Assembly: GCF_000427625.1 (NCBI RefSeq)
Contig: NZ_KE386569.1
Span: 4,479,120-4,543,119 of the forward strand
Origin: Methylobacter luteus IMV-B-3098
GTDB taxonomy: Bacteria > Pseudomonadota > Gammaproteobacteria > Methylococcales > Methylomonadaceae
DNA: 64,000 nucleotides
Direction: 5' to 3'
In this document: positions 9,832 to 18,778 of the stretch, in pieces
Numbering within the stretch: position 1 is the stretch's first letter
Layout of the letters: each line of letters starts with the position of its first letter
Program-made: the position numbers and the translations under genes
The notes under the pieces: model-generated
Told to the model about the DNA's origin: nothing
Seen by the model: only the letters and a program-made list of their open reading frames with translations
Databases searched by the model: none

Positions 9832-10899
9832 ATGGCTACTATCAAAGAACGCACATCAAAAGACGGAAGCATCCGTTATACAGCCGAAGTTCGACTGAAA
9901 GGCTATCCGCGCCAAACGGCAACATTCAAACGAAAGACCGATGCAAAAAAATGGGTTCAGGACACAGAGTCAGCAATCCGCGAAGGCAGGCACTTTAAGA
10001 CAGCCGCAGCAAAAAAGCATACGTTGGCTGAACTGGTGGACAGATACATTAATGAAGTATTGCCAAGCAAATCAAAGAGGCCCAGAGTTCAGAAGCAGCA
10101 GCTTGGGTGGTGGAAAGATAAGATTGGGGCGTATGTTCTAGCGGATATTACACCAGCGTTAATTGCCCAATGCCGTGATGAACTAGGCGAAGGTATAACG
10201 CTAAGAGGGAAGCCGCGCGGCAATTCAACAAAAGTAAGATATATGGCCGTATTGTCTAGCGCATTTTCTCATGCCGTGAAGGAGTGGCAATGGCTAGAAT
10301 CAAATCCTATGAAAAGCGTATCAAAGCCACCGGAGCCAAAAGGTAGAGTTCGATTTCTGGATGATGAAGAACGCGACAAGCTCTTGCAAGCCTGCAAGCA
10401 ATCCAAAAACAAGCATCTATATATATGCGTCACGTTGGCACTGTCTACCGGAATGAGACAAGCCGAATTGATGAATTTGAAATGGTCTGACGTAAATCTT
10501 AAAGACCGCTATATCATCTTGCACGAAACCAAAAACGGAGACCGCCGCCGAGTTCCGTTGGCCGGTCATGCTTTAGAGTTGCTACTGAATCACGCCAAAG
10601 TAAGACGACTTGACACGCAGCTATTATTCCCGGGCAAGAAAAACAAAGACCAGCCTATCAACCTAAGGCCATCCTTTCAAAAAGCACTAAAAGCCGCAGG
10701 AATAAACAATTTCCGCTGGCATGATTTACGCCATTGCACAGCTTCCTATTTAGCCATGAACGGGGCGAGCTTGGCTGAAATAGCCGAGATTCTAGGACAT
10801 AGAACTTTAAATATGGTTCGGCGCTATGCCCACCTATCAGACGGTCATGTAAGCTCAGTAATTGAGTCCATGAATACTAAAATCTTTGGGGGCGTGTGA
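9832..10899 (+). CDS. int: Tyrosine recombinase (phage-type integrase)
   Basis: A 355-aa site-specific recombinase. It has an N-terminal arm-binding region (about 1-60), a core-binding SAM-like domain (about 62-160) and a catalytic domain with R209 (TGMRQAEL), K234, H297-x-x-R300 (HDLRH), H323 (LGHR) and nucleophile Y332 (RRYAHLS). All catalytic residues are present, so it should be active in integration and, with an excisionase, excision. GAAGG at 9822-9826 precedes the start. The next gene starts on the last base of its stop codon. Confidence 0.95.
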   Translation: MATIKERTSKDGSIRYTAEVRLKGYPRQTATFKRKTDAKKWVQDTESAIREGRHFKTAAAKKHTLAELVDRYINEVLPSKSKRPRVQKQQLGWWKDKIGAYVLADITPALIAQCRDELGEGITLRGKPRGNSTKVRYMAVLSSAFSHAVKEWQWLESNPMKSVSKPPEPKGRVRFLDDEERDKLLQACKQSKNKHLYICVTLALSTGMRQAELMNLKWSDVNLKDRYIILHETKNGDRRRVPLAGHALELLLNHAKVRRLDTQLLFPGKKNKDQPINLRPSFQKALKAAGINNFRWHDLRHCTASYLAMNGASLAEIAEILGHRTLNMVRRYAHLSDGHVSSVIESMNTKIFGGV

Positions 10900-11618
10900 T
10901 GGTTAATTTTTCAGGCTGGGCCGCACCAAAGACAATAGACTTTATTTCGCTGCACGAACTAATGGAGGAATTAGCCAGCTATACCGAACTGCAATATTCA
11001 AACAGTGAAGAAGCACGTTTTTCAGAAGCCGCCGATAATCTCTATCAAGCCTTAAGTAACTCAGCAAAACCCCCTAAATGGGCAAAAATCAACAAAGAGC
11101 CATTTAAGCTAGAGAACGCGCTAAAGCCCAAAAAAGGCCCACTCAAGCCAATATTTTGTGACGACGTATCAATTGAAGGAATGGAAATGCTAAGACACAT
11201 GGCGGGATGGCATGAAAGAAAAATATACGCCGATAACCTGTATATCAAGGAACAGAAAAGCGCCAGAGAACAAGGTATAGATGAGTCATTAGTGCTTAGA
11301 AGCCACAACCCAAATGATGGAGCATATAAAGGAGCAGACTTCATTAGGTCTATGGAAATAGGATTTGACCGGCACGAGATAGCTGCATTCTTGGGATGCC
11401 AGACGGACCCGGCAATTTGTAGAGACAGGGAACGGACAGAGCACGTTAAGGAATGGGTAAAGAGAACAGATTACAAGGGCGGGAAAGTAGATAAGGTTAT
11501 AATAGCTGAGCTTCAAGAAGATAAGCCAGACTTATGGGGGAAAAACGATGCAGTTTTTAGAAAGTGGATTCAGCTACCAGAAGCTAAGCCGTTATTGCCA
11601 AATACAAGGCGGCGTTAA
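10899..11618 (+). CDS. Hypothetical protein of the satellite element
   Basis: A 239-aa soluble protein of no family I recognise. ATG at 10899 overlaps the integrase stop (TGATG); a GTG at 10896 is an alternative. No signal peptide, membrane segment or cysteine motif is seen; the C-terminus is basic. Its coupling to int suggests a role in integration control or early element functions, which is inference. A strong terminator follows. Confidence 0.7.
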   Translation: MVNFSGWAAPKTIDFISLHELMEELASYTELQYSNSEEARFSEAADNLYQALSNSAKPPKWAKINKEPFKLENALKPKKGPLKPIFCDDVSIEGMEMLRHMAGWHERKIYADNLYIKEQKSAREQGIDESLVLRSHNPNDGAYKGADFIRSMEIGFDRHEIAAFLGCQTDPAICRDRERTEHVKEWVKRTDYKGGKVDKVIIAELQEDKPDLWGKNDAVFRKWIQLPEAKPLLPNTRRR

Positions 11619-11624
11619 ATAGAG

Positions 11625-11647
11625 AAAGGGCGATAAGCCCTTTTTTT
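11625..11647 (+). terminator. Rho-independent terminator after int operon
   Basis: AAAGGGC (11625-11631) pairs with GCCCTTT (11637-11643) around a 5-nt loop, followed by T to 11647. Confidence 0.8.
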
Positions 11648-11798
11648 ATGCTTGCCGATAAATCAGAGCATTAGATATAGGAGATTTTCTTTATATAGGA
11701 AATCCTATATTTCCTAGTTTTTTAATAAAATCAACTACTTATAATTTATCTCAACCGCTAGCAAAACAGCGGAACAATTCAGAAACAAAAGGTAAATT

Positions 11799-12014
11799 AT
11801 GAGCACTCAAACATTATTATCATACTTAACAGTAAATCAATTTTCAGAAAAACACCCCGCTTTCACTCGCGGCGGGTTACGCGCCTTAATCTTTAATGAA
11901 GCCCAAAACGGACTTGCTAAGGCTGGCGCGATCGTTCGTATTGGGCGAAAAGTCTTAATTGATGAAGGAAAGTTCTTTGGATGGGTTGCTGGTCAAAATC
12001 AAGGGGGTAAGTAA
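11799..12014 (+). CDS. AlpA-like small DNA-binding protein (possible excisionase)
   Basis: A 71-aa protein with size and pattern of AlpA/excisionase-type winged-helix proteins: LTVNQFSEKHPAFTRGGLRALIF could form the helix-turn-helix and IVRIGRKVLIDEGKFFGWV the wing. In P4-like elements such proteins control excision and late transcription. It is first of a tightly packed operon: the next ATG overlaps its stop (TAATG at 12012-12016). AAAGGT precedes the start. Family assignment is from pattern only. Confidence 0.6.
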   Translation: MSTQTLLSYLTVNQFSEKHPAFTRGGLRALIFNEAQNGLAKAGAIVRIGRKVLIDEGKFFGWVAGQNQGGK

Positions 12015-12349
12015 TGATTACCCCAACATTACCCAGAATCGACACTCTTACAGCCCGCGCCCTAATGCGCCTTTTAACAGGCCGTAAGTTCACACATAAA
12101 GAATTCCAGATTGAAACCGGCTCTTACCGGCTATCAGGTTATATCGAGCAACTACGGAACCGGCACCACTGGACAATTCAAACCAAGGAAGAGACAGCCC
12201 CAACAAGCGACCCCACCGGCAGGACGGCGACTTATGGCCGGTATTTAATCGAGTCTGAGATTTTGGCAGGCTTGAGGCAGGAATTAGGCGAGCGGTTAGA
12301 CAAATTTATTGAAGCGGTTAAGCGCTTTGAAGGCAATCGGGGGGCATGA
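12014..12349 (+). CDS. Small winged-helix-like protein
   Basis: A 111-aa protein. The N-terminal half (DTLTARALMRLLTGRKFTHK, then GYIEQLRNRHHWTIQT) fits a helix-turn-helix that chooses between sites, as in phage proteins annotated as helix-turn-helix domain-containing. The C-terminus is a charged helix (LRQELGERLDKFIEAVKRF). It overlaps genes on both sides (stop-start overlap at 12349), so it is co-translated with the primase. Role unknown, probably regulation or replication. Confidence 0.55.
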   Translation: MITPTLPRIDTLTARALMRLLTGRKFTHKEFQIETGSYRLSGYIEQLRNRHHWTIQTKEETAPTSDPTGRTATYGRYLIESEILAGLRQELGERLDKFIEAVKRFEGNRGA

Positions 12350-12498
12350 TGGGGAACAGTAAACAGGCCGCCCGGTACAGCAATACCAAGGCGGCCAATA
12401 TCAAAAAACTGCAAAGCCATTTTACCGAAACTGTGCGACAGGTAAAGGCCGAATTTATCCGGTTATCCGTTTGGCTGGTAATCGTGAGGGGCGCATGA
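12349..12498 (+). CDS. Very small protein upstream of primase
   Basis: A 49-aa frame fills exactly the space between two genes: its ATG overlaps the preceding stop (ATGA-type) and its stop overlaps the primase ATG at 12495. It is basic at the N-terminus with a hydrophobic stretch near the end. The packing supports translation; the product is unknown and could act mainly in coupling. Confidence 0.45.
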   Translation: MGNSKQAARYSNTKAANIKKLQSHFTETVRQVKAEFIRLSVWLVIVRGA

Positions 12499-14849
12499 TG
12501 GCGACCTTACCCGATGCAATGAAAGCGGCGGGTTTCGACCCGCCTGACACTATCCCGCCCGGTAAGACTACCCGCTTTTCGACCAATGGAAAACGCTCTG
12601 ATTTATCAGGATGGGTTCATTTATTTGCAGACGAACAAGGCGCGGCGTTTGGTTGCTGGCGGTCTGGTGAACACCACACATGGCAAGCCCAACGAGATAA
12701 GCCGTTAAACGCGATCGAGCAAGCAGAGTTCAAACGTAAGATAAAAGCCGCACGGAAATCGGCACATCAAGAACGGGAATCCGGCTATCAAGCAGCGGCG
12801 GCCAATGCTCGGGCGGAATGGGAACCGGCACCACCCGCGCCGGAATCGCACCCTTATTTAGTCAAAAAAGGCATTAAGCCGCACATGGCGCGCATTGATA
12901 GCAAAGGCTGGTTATTGATTCCCGTTTATAGCGCGGCTGGCACTATCCAAAGCCTGCAAAGAATCGCACCAGACGGCGCTAAACGCTTTATGACAGGCGG
13001 CAAAATGCGTCATGGTCATATATGGATTGGTGAGCCTAAAAACGCGCCTATATTGCTTCTAAGCGAAGGGTTCGCGACCGCTTGCAGCTTACATCAGGCG
13101 ACAGGTTATCCGGTCTGTGTGTGCTTTTCGGCAGGCAATTTAAAACCAGTGGCGGAAATGGTCAGAAAAAGCGCGTTTACATCATCAGCCCGGCTTTTAA
13201 TCTGCGGTGATGATGACACCCAGACCGAAGGCAACCCCGGGCGCACCAAGGCCACCGAAGCAGCGCAGGCCGTAGCCGCTGGCGTGGTGTTTCCGGTATC
13301 GGCTGGGGATTTTAACGACATGGCGCAGGATGAAGGATTAGAAGCGGTACAGGCGCATATTGAGCAAGCCCTAGAAGAATCAAAGGTTGTTCCGGTTGAG
13401 CTCTCTATCCCGTCATTATCTGGCATGGATGCCAGAGACGGAACGCACAACACGCGCCCATTATCCGAGCTTGGTAATGCTATGCGGCTGATGGATGCTT
13501 ATAGTGAAAATATCCGTTATACCCATGATGCCAAAGCATGGGTGCATTGGCGGGATGGCGCGTGGATATGGGACTTAGACGGGGCAATAACTAAAGGGTT
13601 GGCGGCTAAGCTACCGGCCCAGATATATAACGAAGGCGCGCTTCATTTAGCCGAGTCTGAATATTTCTACAAATGGTCACGCACCAGCCAGAAGCAACGC
13701 ACCATTGAAGCGGCTGTATCGCTACTCAGTAATGAAGAACGTATAAGGCTATCTATTAGCATGATGGATGCCGACCTATTCAAAATTGGTTTTGATAATG
13801 CGCGAATGGTGATTGACCTGAAAACAGGCGAAGCACGACCAGCGCAACAGTCCGACTTAATCACCAAGTCAGTGAATGTGGCAAGGCTGGGCGATTCCTC
13901 AAAGGCTGAGCAATGGACTAAGTTTATCAGCCAGCTATTTAACGATGACGCCGAGTTAATAAGCTGGTTTAAACGCTGGTGCGGCTATCTTCTAACAGGC
14001 TCTACAAGTGAACAAATCTTTGTTTTTTGCTATGGCTTGGGAAGCAACGGTAAAGGCATATTATCCGAGACTATACGCTATCTCATGGGCGATTATGCCA
14101 GAGCCGCCGATGTAGACACATTCACGGAAGGAAAGCGGCAAGCAGGCGCTGCCAGTCCTGATATGGCTGATTTAATCGGGGCTAGACTGGCTATCACGAC
14201 AGAAACCGAGGATGGTGTAGCGTTCTCAGAATCGAAAGTAAAAGCCATTACCGGACAGGACACCATTACTACAAGGAAACTGCATCAAAACCCCGTACAG
14301 TTCACACCACAATTTAAGCTGATGATGAGCGGCAACCATAAGCCCATCATTAAGGGCAATGATTACGGAATCTGGCGGCGAGTGATGCTAATACCCTTTA
14401 CGCGCCAGTTCAAAGGCAAGGACAAAGACCCGAATCTATTAAACAAACTCAGAACCGAATCAGAACACATTTTAGCCTGGATGGTTGAAGGGTGTCTTGA
14501 ATGGCAAAAGCGCGGCTTATCCGATGTGCCAAAGGTTATAAAGGATGCCACCGGAGAATATCAGCAGGAACAGGACATTACTGGCAGATGGATTGAAGAA
14601 TGTTGCGAGCTTTCACCAAGTCATGAGACATCATCAGCCGATATGTATATCTGCTACAAAAACTGGTGCATCAGTAACGGGTTAAGACCCAATAGCAATA
14701 TAGCATTAGGGCGCAGGCTTGCGGAGCGCGGCCTTTATTGCCGCCAATCAAACGGAAAAAGGCTATGGTTTGGCATAGGCGTAAAAGAGTCACCAAGTGT
14801 AAATGACTCAACTTATGCTGATTCATATAGAGCAACTAAAGGTTGGTAA
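12495..14849 (+). CDS. P4-alpha-like primase/superfamily 3 helicase
   Basis: A 784-aa replication protein. In order: N-terminal region (about 1-110); TOPRIM primase core (about 115-290) with the catalytic Glu in LLSEGFATA (E191) and DxD in CGDDD (239-241); D5-N domain; SF3 helicase with Walker A GLGSNGKG (514-521), ITTETEDG as Walker B region and the SGNHKP sensor; C-terminal winged helix (about 699-764). Such proteins prime and unwind element DNA at an iteron origin. ATG 12495 is used because it overlaps the preceding stop; an earlier TTG lacks a site. Iterons lie just downstream. Confidence 0.92.
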   Translation: MMATLPDAMKAAGFDPPDTIPPGKTTRFSTNGKRSDLSGWVHLFADEQGAAFGCWRSGEHHTWQAQRDKPLNAIEQAEFKRKIKAARKSAHQERESGYQAAAANARAEWEPAPPAPESHPYLVKKGIKPHMARIDSKGWLLIPVYSAAGTIQSLQRIAPDGAKRFMTGGKMRHGHIWIGEPKNAPILLLSEGFATACSLHQATGYPVCVCFSAGNLKPVAEMVRKSAFTSSARLLICGDDDTQTEGNPGRTKATEAAQAVAAGVVFPVSAGDFNDMAQDEGLEAVQAHIEQALEESKVVPVELSIPSLSGMDARDGTHNTRPLSELGNAMRLMDAYSENIRYTHDAKAWVHWRDGAWIWDLDGAITKGLAAKLPAQIYNEGALHLAESEYFYKWSRTSQKQRTIEAAVSLLSNEERIRLSISMMDADLFKIGFDNARMVIDLKTGEARPAQQSDLITKSVNVARLGDSSKAEQWTKFISQLFNDDAELISWFKRWCGYLLTGSTSEQIFVFCYGLGSNGKGILSETIRYLMGDYARAADVDTFTEGKRQAGAASPDMADLIGARLAITTETEDGVAFSESKVKAITGQDTITTRKLHQNPVQFTPQFKLMMSGNHKPIIKGNDYGIWRRVMLIPFTRQFKGKDKDPNLLNKLRTESEHILAWMVEGCLEWQKRGLSDVPKVIKDATGEYQQEQDITGRWIEECCELSPSHETSSADMYICYKNWCISNGLRPNSNIALGRRLAERGLYCRQSNGKRLWFGIGVKESPSVNDSTYADSYRATKGW

Positions 14850-14850
14850 A

Positions 14851-14951
14851 AGTGCGGATAGTGCGGATTTTTAGAGTTTTTCCTTTTTCCTCCATACAAA
14901 CTTTATATGGGGGACTTTTGAAAAATGACATTTATCCGCACTATCCGCACT
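14851..14951. repeat. Inverted iterons, candidate replication origin
   Basis: The 9-mer AGTGCGGAT occurs twice in tandem at 14851-14868 and twice in the opposite orientation at 14934-14951, forming a perfect 18-bp inverted repeat around a 65-bp pyrimidine/AT-rich spacer. It lies immediately after the primase-helicase stop, as the alpha-protein iterons (ori/crr) do in phage P4. A transcript-level hairpin is an alternative reading. Confidence 0.6.
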
Positions 14952-14996
14952 GAAATATAAATCTTAATCAATCACAACTAAGCACAACATTAATTT

Positions 14997-15242
14997 ATGA
15001 AAACAGACTTAAAGTCAAAACGGAACATTGGCGAATGGATTACTAAAAGATGCAGTATTAAGAACAAGAGCGCCGAAACACGGCTATGTAATCTATATGG
15101 TGATTATTTTGAATGGTGTCTTGCTAAATCCGATAGGTTTATGACCAGGGGGAATTTTAATAAAACTCTTTTAAGGATGGGGTTCAAGACAAGACGAGAA
15201 AAAACGGCGCGCCTTTTGTTGGGCATATCTCTAAATGACTAA
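14997..15242 (+). CDS. Stand-alone primase C-terminal winged-helix domain
   Basis: An 81-aa protein that aligns by eye with residues about 699-764 of the primase: W-I-x3-C near the start, E-x5-LY-x2-Y-x2-WC in the middle, then a helix ending L-x3-G and a hydrophobic GI near the end. It is the D5-type DNA-binding domain without the enzyme. It sits right after the iterons, so it could compete with or modulate the primase at the origin. Partial duplication is an alternative. The next gene begins within the last bases or 10 bp after the stop. Confidence 0.6.
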   Translation: MKTDLKSKRNIGEWITKRCSIKNKSAETRLCNLYGDYFEWCLAKSDRFMTRGNFNKTLLRMGFKTRREKTARLLLGISLND

Positions 15243-15252
15243 AGGAAAACAA

Positions 15253-15585
15253 ATGACAGAGAAAACTATTCAATTCCCAATAAACCAATATTCCCACCTT
15301 CCTTTGGTGAGACAACTGGAAGAAAGAGCCATTAGAACGGCAATAGTGACCGGCTACCTATCCAGCAGAGCAGGAGTAACGCAGGAAGCGGCACTAATCG
15401 ACCTTATAAACAATGATGACGACCTGACTTATAAAGACACCAACGAGCAGACGCTGAGAGATTATATAGCAGCAGGCTTTAGTCTCTACCAAGAAAGACC
15501 AGAATTAACCGGACATGAGGCTTTTCACCTGTCCAAAAACCACTATGAAGCGATGATTAAACGCACACCAAAGGCTAATAAATGA
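15253..15585 (+). CDS. Hypothetical protein upstream of tape-measure gene
   Basis: A 110-aa acidic, mostly helical protein of unknown family. ATG 15253 is preferred over 15235 because AAAGGA at 15241-15246 precedes it at good spacing. Its stop overlaps the tape-measure start (ATGA). In tailed phages the gene before the tape measure commonly encodes the tail assembly chaperone, so position suggests that role; no sequence match supports it. Confidence 0.6.
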   Translation: MTEKTIQFPINQYSHLPLVRQLEERAIRTAIVTGYLSSRAGVTQEAALIDLINNDDDLTYKDTNEQTLRDYIAAGFSLYQERPELTGHEAFHLSKNHYEAMIKRTPKANK

Positions 15586-17492
15586 ACGTAATAGACACCT
15601 TAATAGTAACTCTCGGATTGGACGCAACCGAGTTCAAAAAAGGCACACAGGAAGCTAACAAAGCGCAAACAGCCTTTATCAATCAATCCAGAAGCCAAGG
15701 CAATGAACTTGAAGCTATCGACAAAAAGAACGCCGAAGCACAGAAAGCCAGATTTAGAGAAATTGAATCGCAATCAAAAATAATTGCTCAAGGTTTCGCC
15801 AAAATAAGAAATCAGGCATTGTCTATGCTGGCCGTGTTTACGGCTGGCAAGGGGCTATCTAACTTTACATCAGACACCATTCAATCATCAGCGGAACTTG
15901 ACCGGCTATCTGAGAATTTAGGCATTGGTGCAGAGAGACTTAACGGTTACGCATTGGCGGCAAAGAACGCAGGCGGCACAGCTCAGGGAATGTTTGAGTT
16001 GTTACAGCGACAGTCTAAAGCGGCGGCCGATTTTAAAATGGGGATGCCGAACGAGGACATTAACGCTTTTTTTCAATGGGGCGGAAGATATGGTGCAAAA
16101 GCTGACGACTTCAAAGACGCTGAAACTCTACTATTAGCAAAGGCTGATATATTGCATGAGGCCATGATGAAGCAAGGCGAACAGGAAGCCTTAGCGATTG
16201 CCGATAGAATGGGCATAAATCGAGAGCAATACAACCTATTAAAAATGGGTTCAGTTGCTCTAAAGGAAAAACGCGACGGATACGCCAAACTGACCGGACT
16301 TACCAAAGAACAGACCGAGGAATTAGGCAAGCTCGCGGAAAAATGGAACAACTTAAGCGCGTCATTTGAAGGCACGGGTAAGATTATTCTATCCAAGCTT
16401 GAGCCACAGATTGAAAGTTTAATAGATAACTTAATGGAGTTTTCAAACTGGCTTAGGTCTGATGATGTTGAGAACTGGTTTTCTGATGCCGTTAAGGAAG
16501 TAGACAGCTTTTTAACCAAAATAGAAGAATTGCTTAATGTTCCTGATAAGTTCGGCGCAATGGTCAATGAAGTGTTTGAGTCTGGCGCGCCGGACGTTGT
16601 TAAAGATGCCGCTAACGCTGTTACTGATGCGGTAGGCATGGACGGAGAGACTAAGCACGACAAAGCACACGCGCACATGAGCCTAAAGGATGCGGCCTGG
16701 AATTATCGCGGCGGTGAAATCATGGGCTTAAATGACCACCAGACACGGGCGCTGGCCGCTGAAACGATGAAGCATGAATCAAGCGGCGGCGACCTGAGAG
16801 CAGAGAACAAATACGGCTACATCGGGAAATATCAATTTGGCGCGGATGCCCTGGCCGATGCCGGTCTAGTGGACTTGGAAAAACTGAAAGCGGCTAAAAA
16901 GGAAGCGGGCAAAGGCTGGTTTAAAGGCGGGCAGGCTAAGTTCTTACACAACAATGAAAACTGGACGACTGAGGGCGGTTTTGAAGGCTTTATGCGGTCT
17001 GGTGAACTCCAAGACAGGGCTTTTGCTAAAAACGCCAATATGAACATTCAGACCGGCGTCAAATCGGGCGCATTGAAAGCAAGCAGTTCACCGGAGGACA
17101 TATCAGGCTTTGTCATGGCGGCGCATTTAAAAGGGGCTGGCGCGGCTATCAACCTTTATAAAAATGGCAAGGATAGTTCGGATGCCAACGGAACAAAGGC
17201 GAGCCAGTACGCGCAATATGGGCGCGATATTGTTTCTCTATTTGCCGGACAGCCACAGCAACAGAGCGCGGCTATCCAATCACCGGCAAGACAGGCCATT
17301 AATGCTAAACATGAATCGACCACCAACAGCACTGTGAACAGTCACAACAGCAATGTGACTTCTGAAACGAATATACAAAACGTGAATATCCAGACAGCCG
17401 CAACAGACCCGGCAGGAATAGCAAAAGAGATCGTTCCAGAGATACAGCGTCAAACACTGGTATTTAATGCTGCATCAGGTATGCGGCAGTAA
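15582..17492 (+). CDS. Phage tail tape-measure protein with lysozyme-like domain
   Basis: A 636-aa protein. The N-terminus (about 1-350) is long, helical and Ala/Lys/Glu-rich with a hydrophobic segment near 80-95, typical of tape measures, which set tail length and are ejected ahead of DNA. About 385-555 is a lysozyme/transglycosylase-like domain with KHESSGG (likely catalytic E399) followed by NKYGYIGKYQFG. The end (DPAGIAKEIVPEIQRQ) is typical of tape-measure C-termini. It is the only recognisable structural gene in the element. Confidence 0.8.
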   Translation: MNVIDTLIVTLGLDATEFKKGTQEANKAQTAFINQSRSQGNELEAIDKKNAEAQKARFREIESQSKIIAQGFAKIRNQALSMLAVFTAGKGLSNFTSDTIQSSAELDRLSENLGIGAERLNGYALAAKNAGGTAQGMFELLQRQSKAAADFKMGMPNEDINAFFQWGGRYGAKADDFKDAETLLLAKADILHEAMMKQGEQEALAIADRMGINREQYNLLKMGSVALKEKRDGYAKLTGLTKEQTEELGKLAEKWNNLSASFEGTGKIILSKLEPQIESLIDNLMEFSNWLRSDDVENWFSDAVKEVDSFLTKIEELLNVPDKFGAMVNEVFESGAPDVVKDAANAVTDAVGMDGETKHDKAHAHMSLKDAAWNYRGGEIMGLNDHQTRALAAETMKHESSGGDLRAENKYGYIGKYQFGADALADAGLVDLEKLKAAKKEAGKGWFKGGQAKFLHNNENWTTEGGFEGFMRSGELQDRAFAKNANMNIQTGVKSGALKASSSPEDISGFVMAAHLKGAGAAINLYKNGKDSSDANGTKASQYAQYGRDIVSLFAGQPQQQSAAIQSPARQAINAKHESTTNSTVNSHNSNVTSETNIQNVNIQTAATDPAGIAKEIVPEIQRQTLVFNAASGMRQ

Positions 17493-17517
17493 TGGAACTG
17501 TCTCAATAAAAGACAGA

Positions 17518-17548
17518 TGAGACAAAGCCTGCAATGGGTTTTGTCTCA
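17518..17548 (+). promoter_or_regulatory. Hairpin enclosing the start codon of the next gene
   Basis: TGAGACAAA (17518-17526) pairs with TTTGTCTCA (17540-17548). The ATG at 17534 lies in the 13-nt loop, so the fold could limit initiation. A smaller hairpin (17498-17516) precedes it. Confidence 0.4.
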
Positions 17549-17785
17549 CTTCCCTATGTGAACCGAGACAATTCAATAATGTTTAATCATTCCTCATGGC
17601 ATTTAGCCAAAGTCCTAAACCTAGACCATAGAGAACTGCGTCTATTTATTGACGAACTCAAAGACAAGCTCAATAACAACCGGTTTGAGCAGAATTTTGA
17701 ACGGTTGATATTTAAAAACGTGCTTACCTACTACATCATAACGGATGACGGGCTTGAGATATTGCTTAAAGCTTTAGCCGAATAG
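17534..17785 (+). CDS. Small phage regulatory protein, possibly Rha-like
   Basis: An 83-aa protein. The order HLAKVLNLDHRELRLFIDEL followed by a spaced YYIITDDGLEILLKAL recalls the Rha phage regulator family (a DNA-binding-like helix pair, then a beta strand and YLLTxDG motif), in shortened form. No good ribosome site is visible before 17534 and the start sits in a hairpin loop; ATG 17579 is an alternative. Function uncertain. Confidence 0.4.
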   Translation: MGFVSLPYVNRDNSIMFNHSSWHLAKVLNLDHRELRLFIDELKDKLNNNRFEQNFERLIFKNVLTYYIITDDGLEILLKALAE

Positions 17786-17852
17786 CATAACAATCTGGCG
17801 CGGTTCTGATTCAACAGGCCGCGCATTTTGCGCGGTGGTCAGTTTAATTAAT

Positions 17853-18416
17853 TTACATCTGCGTAGTAAGAACAGTAACAGCCTTCATAGTATTTAAATT
17901 ATAAACACATAACGTCTTTGTCTTGACCTTTGCCCCGTATATATTTTCATACATTGCCACATCATCAATGACAGTAACCTCCTTTTTATCTCCAGAAAAA
18001 TCTTCTGGAATATAAGAGGAAAAATTAGGAGAAAAGAATCCTCCCCAATCAATTGATTGAGTATGCTTTTCCTCGGACGCCATTTTACAGGCAACTTGAA
18101 TTTGTATTGCCATCTCTTTATTTTCGTTAATAAGATCGCTTGTTGTTTTGCATAATTTCCAATCAGTTGCACAGGAGAGTTTAACAGGCTCTTTTGGCGC
18201 TGGTTCCGTTGTTACTGCTTGGGTTACTACTGGCTCCTTATGGTATTTTGTCTCATTATCATTAGTCGCAAAATAAAAGACAACAAATCCTCCAAACAAG
18301 ATAAAGCCCATCGACTCAATAAAAGAATATCTTTTTGGCATCTTAATACCGCATGACGGGCATTTATCGGCTTTATCGCTGACTTGGTGTCCGCATTCCT
18401 TGCATGTAATTAGCAT
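17853..18416 (-). CDS. Zinc-ribbon membrane-anchored protein
   Basis: A 187-aa protein on the opposite strand to the rest of the element. It has an N-terminal zinc ribbon (CKECGH and CPSCGI, residues about 5-25), one membrane segment (FIESMGFILFGGFVVFYFA, about 31-50) and a 130-aa exported or cytosolic domain with several cysteines. The start at 18416 gives MLITCKECG; a longer frame to 18479 has no site. Lone opposite-strand genes in satellites are often cargo such as exclusion or defence; that is inference here. Confidence 0.7.
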   Translation of the reverse strand: MLITCKECGHQVSDKADKCPSCGIKMPKRYSFIESMGFILFGGFVVFYFATNDNETKYHKEPVVTQAVTTEPAPKEPVKLSCATDWKLCKTTSDLINENKEMAIQIQVACKMASEEKHTQSIDWGGFFSPNFSSYIPEDFSGDKKEVTVIDDVAMYENIYGAKVKTKTLCVYNLNTMKAVTVLTTQM

Positions 18417-18778
18417 TGTGTTTTCTCTTATTATTTTTGTTGAAAAACAAATATATCTCAAACAGGAACTTCGCACCATTACTCGAAATGGTTATCTGAG
18501 AACTCGTTTTTGAACATATCCGGGAATATCGACATGACCATCTAGGATTTCAGCGCGCATTGCCACACTTTGAAAGCGTTATGATGCGTCAAAAAGAAAC
18601 AGCTATTTTATGCAGAATCGGGATTGCTCAAGGCATTGAGCTTCGGATAGAAGCAAAAGAAACACCAAAAGAAACAGATTCTCAAACGGTATTTTCTCTC
18701 AAATTGAGTAAAAATCGTTACCCTGTCAGAGCGTAACGGAAAAATTCCGATTCTAAAAGGTACGGAATCGCACCCTTT

